The notes beneath the pieces were generated by a model. The model saw nothing but the letters and a program-made list of their open reading frames with translations, did no database searches and was not told the DNA's origin. A DNA stretch of 64,000 nt, taken from Verrucomicrobiota bacterium (GTDB lineage: Bacteria; Verrucomicrobiota; Verrucomicrobiia; Opitutales; Puniceicoccaceae). Positions within the stretch are counted from its first letter, which is position 1. Every line of letters begins with the position of its first letter. Shown here one piece after another: positions 51,839-60,694 of this stretch. The stretch lies in NCBI GenBank assembly GCA_038744685.1, contig JBCDMB010000003.1:62001-126000 (forward strand), given 5' to 3'. A program made the translations under genes and the position numbers.

Positions 51839-53323
51839 CTAACTTCTTTCGTTGATTGGTTCGTCGCTTTTTCCCGTGACAACACGCCCTCTCCAGCAAA
51901 ACGCAAATGCAAAGGTGAACGCAGTGTTGATCAAAGGAACCCACGTCCATCCCAATTCAATCCAGCCCTGCTCTGTCGAAAGGAGAAGGCCGCCTGAAAG
52001 CGCCGCTCCAATGACCATCGCAAGGAGATTTCCCCGGTCAGAGCCTCTAGGGGAGCGAGCAAGCAAACCCAGAAGAAAGATTCCCAGGAGAGACCCATAA
52101 GTAATGCCGGCGATCTTAAATCCAAGGAAAACCAAGCTCTGTTCATAGCCATCCAAGAGGATCGCAACTCCAGCCAGAACGACTCCGAAAACCACTATTC
52201 CCAATCGCGAAAACCAAACAGAACTCCGAAAACGATCTCCCAAAATGTCGTAAGCCACCGAAGAGCTGAGTGCATTCAATGCCGAATCCAGACTCGACAT
52301 CGCCGTAGCCAGAATCCCAACGAAGAGCAAGGCACTTAGACCGGACGGAGCCACTTCAGCTATAAACCAAGCAAAGACATTATTCGCGCCCACCTCATCG
52401 GGTATAAGAATCCCCTCCCTTCCCATCCAGAGATAGAGTGCCACTCCAACAAGGAGAAAGAGACCCGCCACCGGTATACCTAGAAACCCGCTCAATATCA
52501 CGCTCCAGCGAGCCCGTCCCACGGATCGGCAGGTGAGCATTCGTTGCGTGAGATCCTGATCACATCCAAGGGCCGCCGTCGTCATTACCAACCCATTCAG
52601 GCAGGCGAGATAAAAAAGGTTCCAATCACCGAACCAGGAAGATCCTTCTGCAGGCGTCCAGTAAAAGATCCGGAGCTTCTCTTGCTCCGAAGCCTGCTGC
52701 CAGAAGTCTGTCCAACCAATTTCACCAAGGAAATAGGTAAAAACCGCAATCCCTCCACCGATGAAAACCACGGCTTGGATGCAATCGGTCCAGACGACGG
52801 CCCGAATCCCTCCGGAAGCTGTGTAGATCAAAGCGACGGTGGTGAATACGAGAACGGATACCCAAACCGGGACACCAAAGAAAAGGGCTAAACCACCTGC
52901 CGCCAGTGAAAGCCGGATCGCGGATGCGTTGATCCGGGTGACCAGGAAAAAGACGGCACCTGTCTTGTGAGACGTCGGACCGAATCGATTCCCGAGGAAT
53001 TGGTAGATCGACACACACTGAAGCCGGTAGAACGCTCCGAGGAACAAAAATGCGACTACAAATCGGGCCGCAAGCGATCCGACACCAAACTGCAAGTAAC
53101 TCAAGTCTCCCTCAAACCCAGCGCCGGGCACCCCCAAAAACGTAAGGGCGCTAATCTCGGTTGCGGTGATGGAAAGCAGAACGGCCGGCCACGGAATGTT
53201 CCGACCCCCTACATAAAAATCCTCAACCCCCTTCTGCTTCCGCGAGGTCCACCAACCCCCAAAAAGGATCGCAGCAAAATACACCGCAACTACCGCGATC
53301 TCCAATAGACCAAAAGACACCAT
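51839..53323 (-). CDS. sodium:solute symporter (SSS family)
   Basis: The 494-residue membrane protein has about 13 hydrophobic helices and SSS family features: FYVGGRNIPWPAVLLSITATEISALTFLGVPG in helices 1-2, RFVVAFLFLGAFYRLQCVSIYQFLGNRFG, and TALGCDQDLTQRMLTCRS in the loop before helix 8, which is the usual family signature region. It should import a sugar, amino acid or similar solute with Na+. The substrate cannot be deduced. The downstream SDR gene (1-base gap) may act on the same solute. Confidence 0.9.
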   Translation of the reverse strand: MVSFGLLEIAVVAVYFAAILFGGWWTSRKQKGVEDFYVGGRNIPWPAVLLSITATEISALTFLGVPGAGFEGDLSYLQFGVGSLAARFVVAFLFLGAFYRLQCVSIYQFLGNRFGPTSHKTGAVFFLVTRINASAIRLSLAAGGLALFFGVPVWVSVLVFTTVALIYTASGGIRAVVWTDCIQAVVFIGGGIAVFTYFLGEIGWTDFWQQASEQEKLRIFYWTPAEGSSWFGDWNLFYLACLNGLVMTTAALGCDQDLTQRMLTCRSVGRARWSVILSGFLGIPVAGLFLLVGVALYLWMGREGILIPDEVGANNVFAWFIAEVAPSGLSALLFVGILATAMSSLDSALNALSSSVAYDILGDRFRSSVWFSRLGIVVFGVVLAGVAILLDGYEQSLVFLGFKIAGITYGSLLGIFLLGLLARSPRGSDRGNLLAMVIGAALSGGLLLSTEQGWIELGWTWVPLINTAFTFAFAFCWRGRVVTGKSDEPINERS

Positions 53324-53383
53324 AGGATCGGTGGAGAAAAGCAGTGAAGATCATGAGAGACGACTCAATTCAAAGAACTCATT

Positions 53384-53455
53384 GAGGGACCCCGCGGACG
53401 CGGGGCCCGGGATTCCTGCAGGACGCAACGAAGACGCCGAGGCCGGCGTCCCTCC
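53384..53455. repeat. REP palindrome variant with altered first stem
   Basis: GAGGGAC...GTCCCTCC ends are kept, and the second hairpin GACGCCGAGGCCGGCGTC is identical to the other copies. The first hairpin is instead CCCCGCGGACGCGGGG, and the spacer differs. It lies 61 bases after the symporter start, upstream of the transposase gene. Confidence 0.8.
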
Positions 53456-53469
53456 AAAACGAGATCCAT

Positions 53470-53495
53470 GGAGGGACATCGGCCCCGATGTCCGC
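53470..53495. repeat. REP half-element directly upstream of the RAYT gene
   Basis: GGAGGGACATCGG...CGATGTCCGC is identical to the left half of the full REP copies. It is 14 bases from the variant copy at 53384 and 42 bases before the RAYT start. Confidence 0.88.
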
Positions 53496-53536
53496 ATTCC
53501 ATTGCCATCAACCAAAATCTCTTCAATAAAAAGATT

Positions 53537-54028
53537 GTGCCTTCAAACGACACAAAAAACGAAAATCCACGGCGCAAACGCCCCGCACATCATCCTCCAA
53601 TTACAAGGTTCAATTGCTCGATCCTGATTTTCGTCACCATTTGCACTCAGTCCCGAAGGGCAAGCCTCGCCAATCCTACTGCTTTGGAAGCGTTTCGAAA
53701 AACGTTCGCTAAAACGGATCGCTGGATCGTTGGCAAATTTATGCTAATGCCCGATCACGTTCACTTCTTTTGCTCACCCGCACAAGATCCTCCCATGCCC
53801 CTTAAGAACTGGATCAGCCACTGGAAACGGATCTTTACGATGAATATCCGAAAGACGAATTCACTCTTCATGTGGCAAAGGGATTTCTGGGATACGCAGA
53901 TGCGGAGTGGGGAGAGCTACTCAGCAAAATGGAATTACGTTAGAGAGAATCCTGTTCGAGCGGGGCTCGTATCAGAACCAAACGACTGGCTTTACCAAGG
54001 CGAGTTGAGTCAATTGTCTTTCTCATAG
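53537..54028 (+). CDS. REP-associated tyrosine transposase (RAYT, IS200-like)
   Basis: Y1-type single-strand transposase of about 163 residues. The HUH motif is in MPDHVHFFCSP (residues about 72-77), preceded by the hydrophobic strand ILIFVTICT. The catalytic Tyr is in WNYVRENPVRAGLV (about 134), the family signature. FMWQRDFWDTQMRSGESY is a further RAYT block. GTG 53537 is a reasonable start; the frame extends to ATG 53468 but that runs through the REP half-element. REP palindromes flank it on both sides (53384-53495 and 54052-54122), the standard arrangement for RAYT-REP systems, which mobilise REP sequences. Confidence 0.9.
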   Translation: MPSNDTKNENPRRKRPAHHPPITRFNCSILIFVTICTQSRRASLANPTALEAFRKTFAKTDRWIVGKFMLMPDHVHFFCSPAQDPPMPLKNWISHWKRIFTMNIRKTNSLFMWQRDFWDTQMRSGESYSAKWNYVRENPVRAGLVSEPNDWLYQGELSQLSFS

Positions 54029-54051
54029 GATTTACGCGAGAAATAAACCAT

Positions 54052-54122
54052 GGAGGGACATCGGCCCCGATGTCCGCGCTCCCAGATGGATGCAACAAAG
54101 ACGCCGAGGCCGGCGTCCCTCC
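54052..54122. repeat. complete REP palindrome downstream of the RAYT gene
   Basis: GGAGGGACATCGGCCCCGAT at the left and GACGCCGAGGCCGGCGTCCC at the right are identical to the copy at 50827; only the spacer (GCTCCCAGATGGATGCAACAA) differs. It starts 23 bases after the RAYT stop. Confidence 0.92.
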
Positions 54123-54146
54123 ATAGAGGATTGCCGATCGAAAACC

Positions 54147-55043
54147 TCATCCTCCCAGAACAGCTCCCACACTCTCTCCTATAAAGACCTCAATCCTCTC
54201 CAGCAAAGGCTCACCTGCATCCTCGAACACGTAATGGCCGGCATTTTCGTAACGCTCTACCTCCGCATTTGGCATCCTTTGGATCCATTCATTGAGAAAC
54301 ACCTCATCAAAGCAAAAATCTTTGAGCCCCCAGGCCAGTAGGCAGGGTTTGGTCGCCAAATTCTTCAAACCTTTCTCCGCTTGAAGAATTGTCTTCCAAG
54401 TTGGATGACTTCTCCGCCATGGAATATCTTCGACAAACCGAGAGACGACGCGGCGCGATTTTCTTTCTCTCCAAGGAAATAGAAAACCATCTTCCACTGC
54501 TTCAGCCAATGGGTTCACAACTCCCTGCCGTGCAGCACCAATCGCAAACGCATTGAACTGTTCCATCAAAATCCGGCCGAGCAAAGGAACCCGGGCCAAA
54601 CGGATCTGCCACGGCATACGATGGACTGGAAAGGCAGCGGTATTGAGAAAGACTGTCGCCAGTATTTTCTCTGCCTGAAGACCAGCCCGGTGGGCTCCAA
54701 TCGCCCCACCCCAATCGTGAGCGACCAGCGCGTAGCGGTTTACACCCAATTCGCTAAGGACCATTCCAAGATTGTCCGAATGCTGCTCCATTCGTAGCGG
54801 AGCCTTCTGGGGATCGGACAAACCACACCCTTGGTGGTCTACAGCGATACAACGATAGGAGGATCGGAGCCGAAGGATCAGGTCTCGAAACAGGAACGAC
54901 CAAGAGGGGTTCCCATGAACCATTACAACAACAGGACCTTCTCCTTCATTGACCACCGACAGCTCGCCGGTCTTCACCCGGACCCTCCTCGGCGTGAACG
55001 GATAAAGCAACCGGAGGGAAGGCGGGACTTCCTCGACCACCAT
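54147..55043 (-). CDS. haloalkane dehalogenase-like alpha/beta hydrolase
   Basis: The 298-residue enzyme has HGNPSWSFLFRDL (oxyanion region), the nucleophile Asp in VAHDWGGAIGAH (about 108) as in haloalkane dehalogenases, GLKDFCF for the acid region and His in NAGHYVFEDAG. The same HGNP/HDWGG pattern occurs in OleB beta-lactone decarboxylases, and no ole cluster is nearby, so the reaction is open. It begins 3 bases after the glyoxalase stop, and the two form an operon. Confidence 0.88.
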   Translation of the reverse strand: MVVEEVPPSLRLLYPFTPRRVRVKTGELSVVNEGEGPVVVMVHGNPSWSFLFRDLILRLRSSYRCIAVDHQGCGLSDPQKAPLRMEQHSDNLGMVLSELGVNRYALVAHDWGGAIGAHRAGLQAEKILATVFLNTAAFPVHRMPWQIRLARVPLLGRILMEQFNAFAIGAARQGVVNPLAEAVEDGFLFPWRERKSRRVVSRFVEDIPWRRSHPTWKTILQAEKGLKNLATKPCLLAWGLKDFCFDEVFLNEWIQRMPNAEVERYENAGHYVFEDAGEPLLERIEVFIGESVGAVLGG

Positions 55044-55046
55044 CCC

Positions 55047-55430
55047 CTACCGTTCGAGAATCTCTACCTCGTAGCCGTCAGGATCAGTAATGAAGGCCAT
55101 CTTGCTTCCGCCGCTGGTAAATTTCTCTTTCCAATTCTCCGGCCAGATCTCAACACCCTCGTCTTCCAGCTTTTGGCAATGCTCGACGATATCATCCACC
55201 CCGATGCAGGTATGCATCAGATCTTCAGGAAATTCGACTTTGAAATCCGGGGAGTAAGTCAGCTCCAGCATGTGCGCATTCCCCGGAAGCTCGAGGTGGG
55301 CGATCTGATTGCCCGCCGGGGACTTGTCGTTCCGCTTCGCCACCACGAAACCGCAAGTCTTAGAGTAGAACTCAATCGACTTTTCCAGATCGCTTACGCG
55401 AATTCGAGTGTGGAGGAATCGTATACCCAT
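55047..55430 (-). CDS. gloA: glyoxalase I / lactoylglutathione lyase-like protein
   Basis: The 127-residue vicinal-oxygen-chelate protein has the metal ligands in FLHTRIRVSDLEKSIEFYS (His), ELPGNAHMLELTYS (Glu), MHTCIGVDDI (His) and DPDGYEVEILE (Glu), in the order of glyoxalase I. It would convert the methylglyoxal-thiol adduct to lactoylthiol. Co-transcribed with the dehalogenase-like gene. Confidence 0.9.
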   Translation of the reverse strand: MGIRFLHTRIRVSDLEKSIEFYSKTCGFVVAKRNDKSPAGNQIAHLELPGNAHMLELTYSPDFKVEFPEDLMHTCIGVDDIVEHCQKLEDEGVEIWPENWKEKFTSGGSKMAFITDPDGYEVEILER

Positions 55431-55722
55431 ACCGTGAAGTAAGTCTCATGCCCGGAGAGGTTGCCAGCGGAAATTGCTCTAAACGTTCGATTGGAGTAAC
55501 ACCAAACCCGCGGGATAACCGAGCCCTGTAGCACGAAGGCGATAGCCATTGTAACCAGCTAGGCCAAAACTCGGCGTCGCCACCGCCAGCTGTTACTGCG
55601 TAAACCAGAAAACAAACCAAAGAGTCTGGTTCTCGCCGCCGAGGCCTAGACTTTCTATGAAAATGAGACACAAACACAAAAATTGCTTGCACAACAATAG
55701 ATTTGGATTGTTTCTATTGCAT

Positions 55723-56439
55723 ATGAAGATGGACAAAGCTTCTTTCATTTCGGCATGTGTTGCTGGATTTTCAATCACCAGTAGTTTCGGAATGGTTAAT
55801 CCTCCTTTCATTGAGACTTTTGACACCAACGACTCTGGTTGGCTGGATGGTGATTCTGGAACTCCAGATTATTTTTCTTCGGATGGTGTTGGAGACTCTG
55901 GATACATTTCCTTCAGCCCGGCCTCTTTTACTACAGGCACGACTGGTCCAGGGGGCTTTGGTGACCCTCTAGCCATCTTGATGCGCGGAAACGCAGGTAG
56001 TGCTAGTGGCGATGCGTTCGTGGGAGATTGGATCACAGAAGGGGTAACTGAAATCTCGGTAAACGTTCGTCACAATTTTGGATCGGATCTAAATTTTTAC
56101 GCACGTCTCAACCGTGGTTTCGGGCAAGCTGCTAGCACCGCGAACAACGCTGTCTACTCAATCGCCCCAAACACTTGGACAAAAATAACACTTCCCATCG
56201 AAGACAGTAATCCCCCTTTCTTGTCGTATGGTGGCGGAACGTTTGGTTCGGTGTTTTCTGACCTCAATGATCTTCAATTTGGTTTGTATCTACCTGCATC
56301 CACAGCCTTTGATTCTCTGAAATTCGACATAGACAACGTTAGCGTGGTCCCTGAACCGAGTTCTTATGCACTGCTCTCTGGCCTTATCGTTGGAGTGGGG
56401 GTCCTACTACGCAGACGCGGAAGACAAATAAGATCATAG
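55723..56439 (+). CDS. PEP-CTERM sorted exported protein
   Basis: The protein of about 238 residues has a signal peptide (ASFISACVAGFSITSSFGMV) and ends VVPEPSSYALLSGLIVGVGVLLRRRGRQIRS, a full PEP-CTERM signal. The mature part is a beta-rich, Gly/Asp-rich domain similar in style to lectin-like sandwich domains (FIETFDTNDSGWLDGDSGT at the start and LKFDIDNVSVV at the end). Start at ATG 55723 or 55729; the frame extends further upstream without a better signal. It will be anchored or released by exosortase. Confidence 0.9.
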   Translation: MKMDKASFISACVAGFSITSSFGMVNPPFIETFDTNDSGWLDGDSGTPDYFSSDGVGDSGYISFSPASFTTGTTGPGGFGDPLAILMRGNAGSASGDAFVGDWITEGVTEISVNVRHNFGSDLNFYARLNRGFGQAASTANNAVYSIAPNTWTKITLPIEDSNPPFLSYGGGTFGSVFSDLNDLQFGLYLPASTAFDSLKFDIDNVSVVPEPSSYALLSGLIVGVGVLLRRRGRQIRS

Positions 56440-56485
56440 GTTTCTCAGAGCCTCTCGAGAGACATCAACACTATCATGTGTAAAT

Positions 56486-56508
56486 TTCCTATCCAAAGTG
56501 GATAGGAA
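56486..56508. other. 10-bp inverted repeat downstream of the PEP-CTERM gene
   Basis: TTCCTATCCA and TGGATAGGAA form a stem with a 3-base loop, 47 bases past the stop. No T-run follows on either strand, so a terminator role is doubtful. Confidence 0.3.
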
Positions 56509-56715
56509 CCATTTCTCATTCAACCATACGATGGGAACCAACGCCTTTGAATGATTTCCATGCGTTGAACCCGAACGGCTGACCCCCTTGGAAATTATCC
56601 TAGGAATTCGGAAAGCTGAGCCAGACGGCCTGTGTCTCGGCCCAGTGCGATCCACACTGAATCAGTCAATAGAAATCGCGAAGAAATAGACAAGGAGGAC
56701 TACTGGCCAAAGCCT

Positions 56716-57537
56716 TCAAACCAACTCAGCCTCGACGGCTTTCCGCGCTTGTTTCGCCATTTTGACCATCGTCATGTGAGCGTCGTGAGAGTCTGCTAGC
56801 GGCTTTCTAAAGGGGATTTCTAACTCCTCTCCGTTATCAACTTTAATTTTCATCGATTCGTGGGTGATGTCCTCGAGGGACGCCGAATCCGCTTCCCGTT
56901 GCGCGAAGTGCTTCACATAGAGGAGCACGGCGTCGCTGTGATCCTCGTTCATGTGATTGACCATGCGCTGAACCACCTCCGGGCTCAATGGCTCGGCGTT
57001 TTTCTTGATCATTTTGTGACCTTTACCGTCGATGCCTTTGACATGCTCGACCACATCCAGGTTTTCACCGGTCACGTCAAATGCTCTACCAAAACCGACG
57101 ACTAGACGCCCTTCCGATGGCCTTAGGCGGATCAGGTGAAAATCAGCCATTCCCATTAAAGCCCTCACCACCCCACCGAGTTCAGTCTCAAATTCGACCA
57201 TCGCTGCCTTCCATGGCTCTGAGTCGCGCTCGATTTCCTCAGCCTCGCATTGAAAAGTCACCCGTTTACGAGCGAAAAGCTGCTTCGCCGTTTTCTCATC
57301 TTCAATCACCATGAGCGATGCGGTCTTCTGCTCGCGAATGTTCTGGGTGTGAGCCGACATCTCGCTCACGTAGATGAAGAAGTCACGATTGGCTGTGTGG
57401 ATCGCAGGCGTGTAGCTCACTTCCGGAACACCAGAAGCACTCACTGACCCTACCATCACGCTCTTGTAGTCCTTGAGCAGCTCCTCGTATTCGTGAAGTG
57501 CGGATTGCTCCGGCGAAAGTTTAGCAGTGGTGGCCAT
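56716..57537 (-). CDS. HugZ-like haem-binding/oxygenase protein
   Basis: The protein of about 273 residues combines a split-barrel pyridoxamine-phosphate-oxidase-like domain (EYEELLKDYKSVMVGSVSASGVPEVSYTP; RKRVTFQCEAEEIE) with a C-terminal DUF2470-type domain (VNHMNEDHSDAVLLYVKHFA). This is the HugZ family architecture, known for haem degradation in Helicobacter and Campylobacter. The His residues of the C-terminal domain are candidate haem ligands. ATG 57537 (MATTAKLS) is the likely start. No haem uptake genes are nearby. Confidence 0.85.
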   Translation of the reverse strand: MATTAKLSPEQSALHEYEELLKDYKSVMVGSVSASGVPEVSYTPAIHTANRDFFIYVSEMSAHTQNIREQKTASLMVIEDEKTAKQLFARKRVTFQCEAEEIERDSEPWKAAMVEFETELGGVVRALMGMADFHLIRLRPSEGRLVVGFGRAFDVTGENLDVVEHVKGIDGKGHKMIKKNAEPLSPEVVQRMVNHMNEDHSDAVLLYVKHFAQREADSASLEDITHESMKIKVDNGEELEIPFRKPLADSHDAHMTMVKMAKQARKAVEAELV

Positions 57538-57616
57538 GGGTAAACCCAGAAGCAAATCCGGTGCCGTGGCAAACAGTTCTTTTGAAGCCCCGGATGAACG
57601 CAGAGGGCCTTTTCGG

Positions 57617-58549
57617 CTACTGGCGACTCCAAACGCGGAGAATTTTGATCAGTAACTGTTCAATCGCAGCGGTCCCGTTGAAGTTGAGAGCCAACAATCC
57701 GGCGGTCATTTCCGTTTCCTCGACAGCAAGAACCAACTTGCGAATCCTCTGAACGACCTCATTGCGTTCTTTAGAGCGTGACACCACCCAATCGCGTAAA
57801 GCTGACGAAATTCCCGCGAGCAAATCGCTTCGCGCGCCTCTCTCGACCCCTGCACTGACAGCGGCTCGCTGCTCGTCATCCATGTCATCCGGAAGATCCT
57901 CGAGAGCCTCTTCCAATCGACTCGCGGACAAAAGAGTAAGGGTTTCCTGAAAACGCTGAACAAGCCCATACGTGCGCAAGACCGTCTCTGAGGTCTCCTT
58001 CCGGTCGCGTGGAGGCTTCTCAATTCGAGTCAACCAAAGGTCAAAATCCTCAAGCCACGATTTCCACTCAGGTGTCTCGATCGGGACGAGGCCACCAGGG
58101 ATCTTGAAGCTAAGGCAGCGGCTCCGAATCGTATCCAAAAGATCATTGGGCCGGGCGCTAATCAGAATAAGGTTGGTATCAGCAGGCGGCTCCTCGAGGG
58201 TTTTCAAAAAGGCATTCGAAGCCTGAAGGTTCATTCGATCAGCTTCGACAATGATACCCACCTTCCGGCCACCCTGGTTTGCCGTGTGGCTGACGACCTT
58301 TACCAGATCGCGGATTGGCTCGACTCCGATTTGCCGCATGCGGTTTATCGGGCGAATGATCCGACAGTCCGGGTGCTTTGCTGGCGAGCCGCTTGTCCCT
58401 AGAATTTCACCAGCAAGCTTCTCCGTTACTTTCTCCAACGAGTTTAGTATCGGTCCATGAAGAAGCACAGCATGCCCCAACCTTCCCTTTCTAAAGGTCT
58501 CTAGAGGAATCCCGGCGGGATCCCAGTGATCCTTCTTCGCTTCAACCAT
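57617..58549 (-). CDS. holB: DNA polymerase III delta' subunit
   Basis: The 310-residue clamp-loader subunit starts with a RecA-like AAA fold: LGHAVLLHGP, then a zinc-less region, VGIIVEADRMNLQASNAFLKTLEEPPADTNLILIS and LLDTIRSRCLSF (the SRC motif). The Walker A is degenerate (LHGPILNSLEK), as expected for an ATP-inactive delta' stator. It overlaps tmk by 8 bases, a conserved bacterial pairing. Confidence 0.92.
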   Translation of the reverse strand: MVEAKKDHWDPAGIPLETFRKGRLGHAVLLHGPILNSLEKVTEKLAGEILGTSGSPAKHPDCRIIRPINRMRQIGVEPIRDLVKVVSHTANQGGRKVGIIVEADRMNLQASNAFLKTLEEPPADTNLILISARPNDLLDTIRSRCLSFKIPGGLVPIETPEWKSWLEDFDLWLTRIEKPPRDRKETSETVLRTYGLVQRFQETLTLLSASRLEEALEDLPDDMDDEQRAAVSAGVERGARSDLLAGISSALRDWVVSRSKERNEVVQRIRKLVLAVEETEMTAGLLALNFNGTAAIEQLLIKILRVWSRQ

Positions 58550-59201
58550 TCCGGAAGAAACGCTCTTGAGTTTCTTCCCAAATCTCGTCCTCGATCAACT
58601 CCTTCGATTGGGTTCCATCGAACACCGAGTAGCGGCCCGGTAGGGATTTTGCGAGAAGAAGATACCCTTCGCGAACGGCTCGGTAGAAACCAATGTTTTC
58701 AGCCTCCATTCGATCCGGCAAGTCGCTCACCCGGTGACGAATACGTTCGATCCCGATTTCAGCGGGGATATCGAGAATAATCGTCCAATCCGGCATAAAA
58801 TTTCCTACTGCAAACCGATTGATCACCGTGACGGGCTCCTTGGAGAGCTGGCGAGCTACCCCCTGATAGACGGTTGTCGAATCGAGAAAACGATCACAAA
58901 TGATGATCTTGCCCTCATCGATCGCCGGGAGGATCTTTTCCCTAACGAGTTGCGCTCTGGCAGCCGCGAAAAGGAGTAGCTCCGCCTCAGGCACCATGCC
59001 CGAGCCACTGTTTGAATGTTTGAGAAGATGCCGAATTTCCTCACCGAGATCCGTTCCTCCCGGTTCGCGGGTGACTTCCACATCATAACCAGCATCCTCA
59101 AGTTTACTCGACAGAAGACTGATCTGGGTCGTCTTACCACTTCCCTCAGATCCCTCAAAAGAGATCAACAAGCCGTTTCGTTCCGGGACATTTTTCGACA
59201 T
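58542..59201 (-). CDS. tmk: thymidylate kinase
   Basis: The 219-residue enzyme phosphorylates dTMP to dTDP. P-loop FEGSEGSGKTTQ (residues about 16-27), the DRX-type motif CDRFLDSTTVYQG, TREPGGTDLGEEIR and the LID region (RIRHRVSDLPDRME) are all visible. The absence of basic residues in the P-loop at the usual type I position fits the bacterial type II form. The gene precedes holB with an 8-base overlap. Confidence 0.95.
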   Translation of the reverse strand: MSKNVPERNGLLISFEGSEGSGKTTQISLLSSKLEDAGYDVEVTREPGGTDLGEEIRHLLKHSNSGSGMVPEAELLLFAAARAQLVREKILPAIDEGKIIICDRFLDSTTVYQGVARQLSKEPVTVINRFAVGNFMPDWTIILDIPAEIGIERIRHRVSDLPDRMEAENIGFYRAVREGYLLLAKSLPGRYSVFDGTQSKELIEDEIWEETQERFFRNG

Positions 59202-59326
59202 CCCTACTTTTTATTCTGCCTGACCGACGGTTGACGAGACCCAAAACCACGAATTTACGGTCAAACGATCCCCCTCGCTTCACGCCCACAGCGAAAACGC
59301 ACCCTCAAGATGTTCAAGGTCATGTT

Positions 59327-60457
59327 CTAAGAAGGGAGCGTCGCAAATTCCGTATTTTGCAAAAAGGCCCCTATGGCCCCCAAAGAGGGGCTTTCGGCTG
59401 ACCTCACGTAATACCCCGAAAACGCACAACCGATCACCAAAGCTGAGTCTGGCGACAATCCGAGAAGCCGTGCAGCCACAAACCCGGCGTTGAAGTGGTC
59501 ACCGCCGCCCGTCGTAATTGTGGGATCTGCGGTGAAAAAGCCATCGGTGTAAAAAGTGTCCTCTTTCGTCGCACACGCAGCACAATCCAGCGGATGGACA
59601 ACCACGCAATCTACTCCGATCTCGGAACGAATGGAACGCGCCATCCCCCGAATGTCTTCCTCGTTGCCGTGTCCGCTCGGAAGGCCCAAAACACGCGAAA
59701 CATGCTGAGCTTCACTCAAATTCAATCCGAGAGTAGTGGAACCAAAAGCGCAGAAGCGTCCCAAGAGACGAAGGACGCCTACCAGGTCACCATCAGAGCG
59801 TTTGGCGGGGTCTGCCAAATCGAAAAAGAAGCTCCGGTGGTCACGGGGACCTAAATTCGGATAGACCTGGTCGATCAGACTCTGCAAAAACCCGGTGAGG
59901 AACGGCAGCATCGTCCAGTTGACTACAGCGAACAAATCCGTCCGAGAAAGCAGGTCGAAAAACGCACCTTCTCCCATTTTTTCCAGCACTTTTGAGTAGG
60001 TAACCTCCTCGAGAGAATCCATCAAACCCAGCATCACCTTGCCATCTTTAAACTCCAACGCATACGTCACACCGGGTTCAGCCAAAGACACCGCATCGGT
60101 TTTCGCTGCCATATCTTTAAATACCGGATGGATTTCCGGAATCCCCAGAGCCCCTACGTAACGCGTTGGGAAACCCGCAGCAAGAACGGCGTTGGCAAGT
60201 ATGGGTCCGTTTCCACCCAGTTTCTCAGTGATCTTTCCCATCTCGATGTTTGTGCTCTTGCCCGCAGCAGCCACGATGCGATTCCCAAAAGCGGCCATCT
60301 CACGAATCGGTTCATAGTTGTCACCGGGACCAAATCGCCGATCCACCGGATTGATGATGGTATCGACGAAACCATCGAGACCGACCAACACACTTCTTGT
60401 GGATGCCTCACTCGCTTTTGCCGAGAGCTCTTGAATCGCTGCGGTTTTCTTATCCAT
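59327..60457 (-). CDS. PfkB-family sugar kinase (copy 2)
   Basis: The 376-residue protein is a paralogue of the kinase at 19557. Both have GxDGFIDT/GLDGFVDTIINP at the start, LGGNGPILANAV versus FGGNGPLLSSAL, YVGALGIPE versus YVGALGN, and a similar C-terminus with SGYYVRSAESPSLG. The catalytic motif here is GGGDHFNAGFV, retaining the Asp but replacing GAGD by GGGD. Substrate unknown. It lies alone, 126 bases upstream of tmk. Confidence 0.83.
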   Translation of the reverse strand: MDKKTAAIQELSAKASEASTRSVLVGLDGFVDTIINPVDRRFGPGDNYEPIREMAAFGNRIVAAAGKSTNIEMGKITEKLGGNGPILANAVLAAGFPTRYVGALGIPEIHPVFKDMAAKTDAVSLAEPGVTYALEFKDGKVMLGLMDSLEEVTYSKVLEKMGEGAFFDLLSRTDLFAVVNWTMLPFLTGFLQSLIDQVYPNLGPRDHRSFFFDLADPAKRSDGDLVGVLRLLGRFCAFGSTTLGLNLSEAQHVSRVLGLPSGHGNEEDIRGMARSIRSEIGVDCVVVHPLDCAACATKEDTFYTDGFFTADPTITTGGGDHFNAGFVAARLLGLSPDSALVIGCAFSGYYVRSAESPSLGAIGAFLQNTEFATLPS

Positions 60458-60569
60458 CCGCCGAAGGAAAAGACTTCCGCGACATGGATCAAATCATTTT
60501 CAGTCGCGCCTTTCTTCAGGGTGCAATTAGAGCCACGAGGTCATGTGGAAACCACACCACTTCAACGGG

Positions 60570-60585
60570 GCGGACTAAAGTCCGC
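60570..60585. repeat. short palindrome GCGGACT/AGTCCGC
   Basis: GCGGACTAAAGTCCGC is a 7-bp inverted repeat with a 2-base centre in the gap before the tolQ-like gene. No second copy was noticed in this window. It is unlike the RAYT-linked repeats. Confidence 0.4.
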
Positions 60586-60694
60586 GCTCCTCAAGACGAC
60601 CGAACAGCCGATCAAGAGATGAAAATCAAAGATCAACCCTTTTACGGTTGAGCCTTTCGACGTGCTTCCACTACTTCTTTCACCGTCTCCGACT

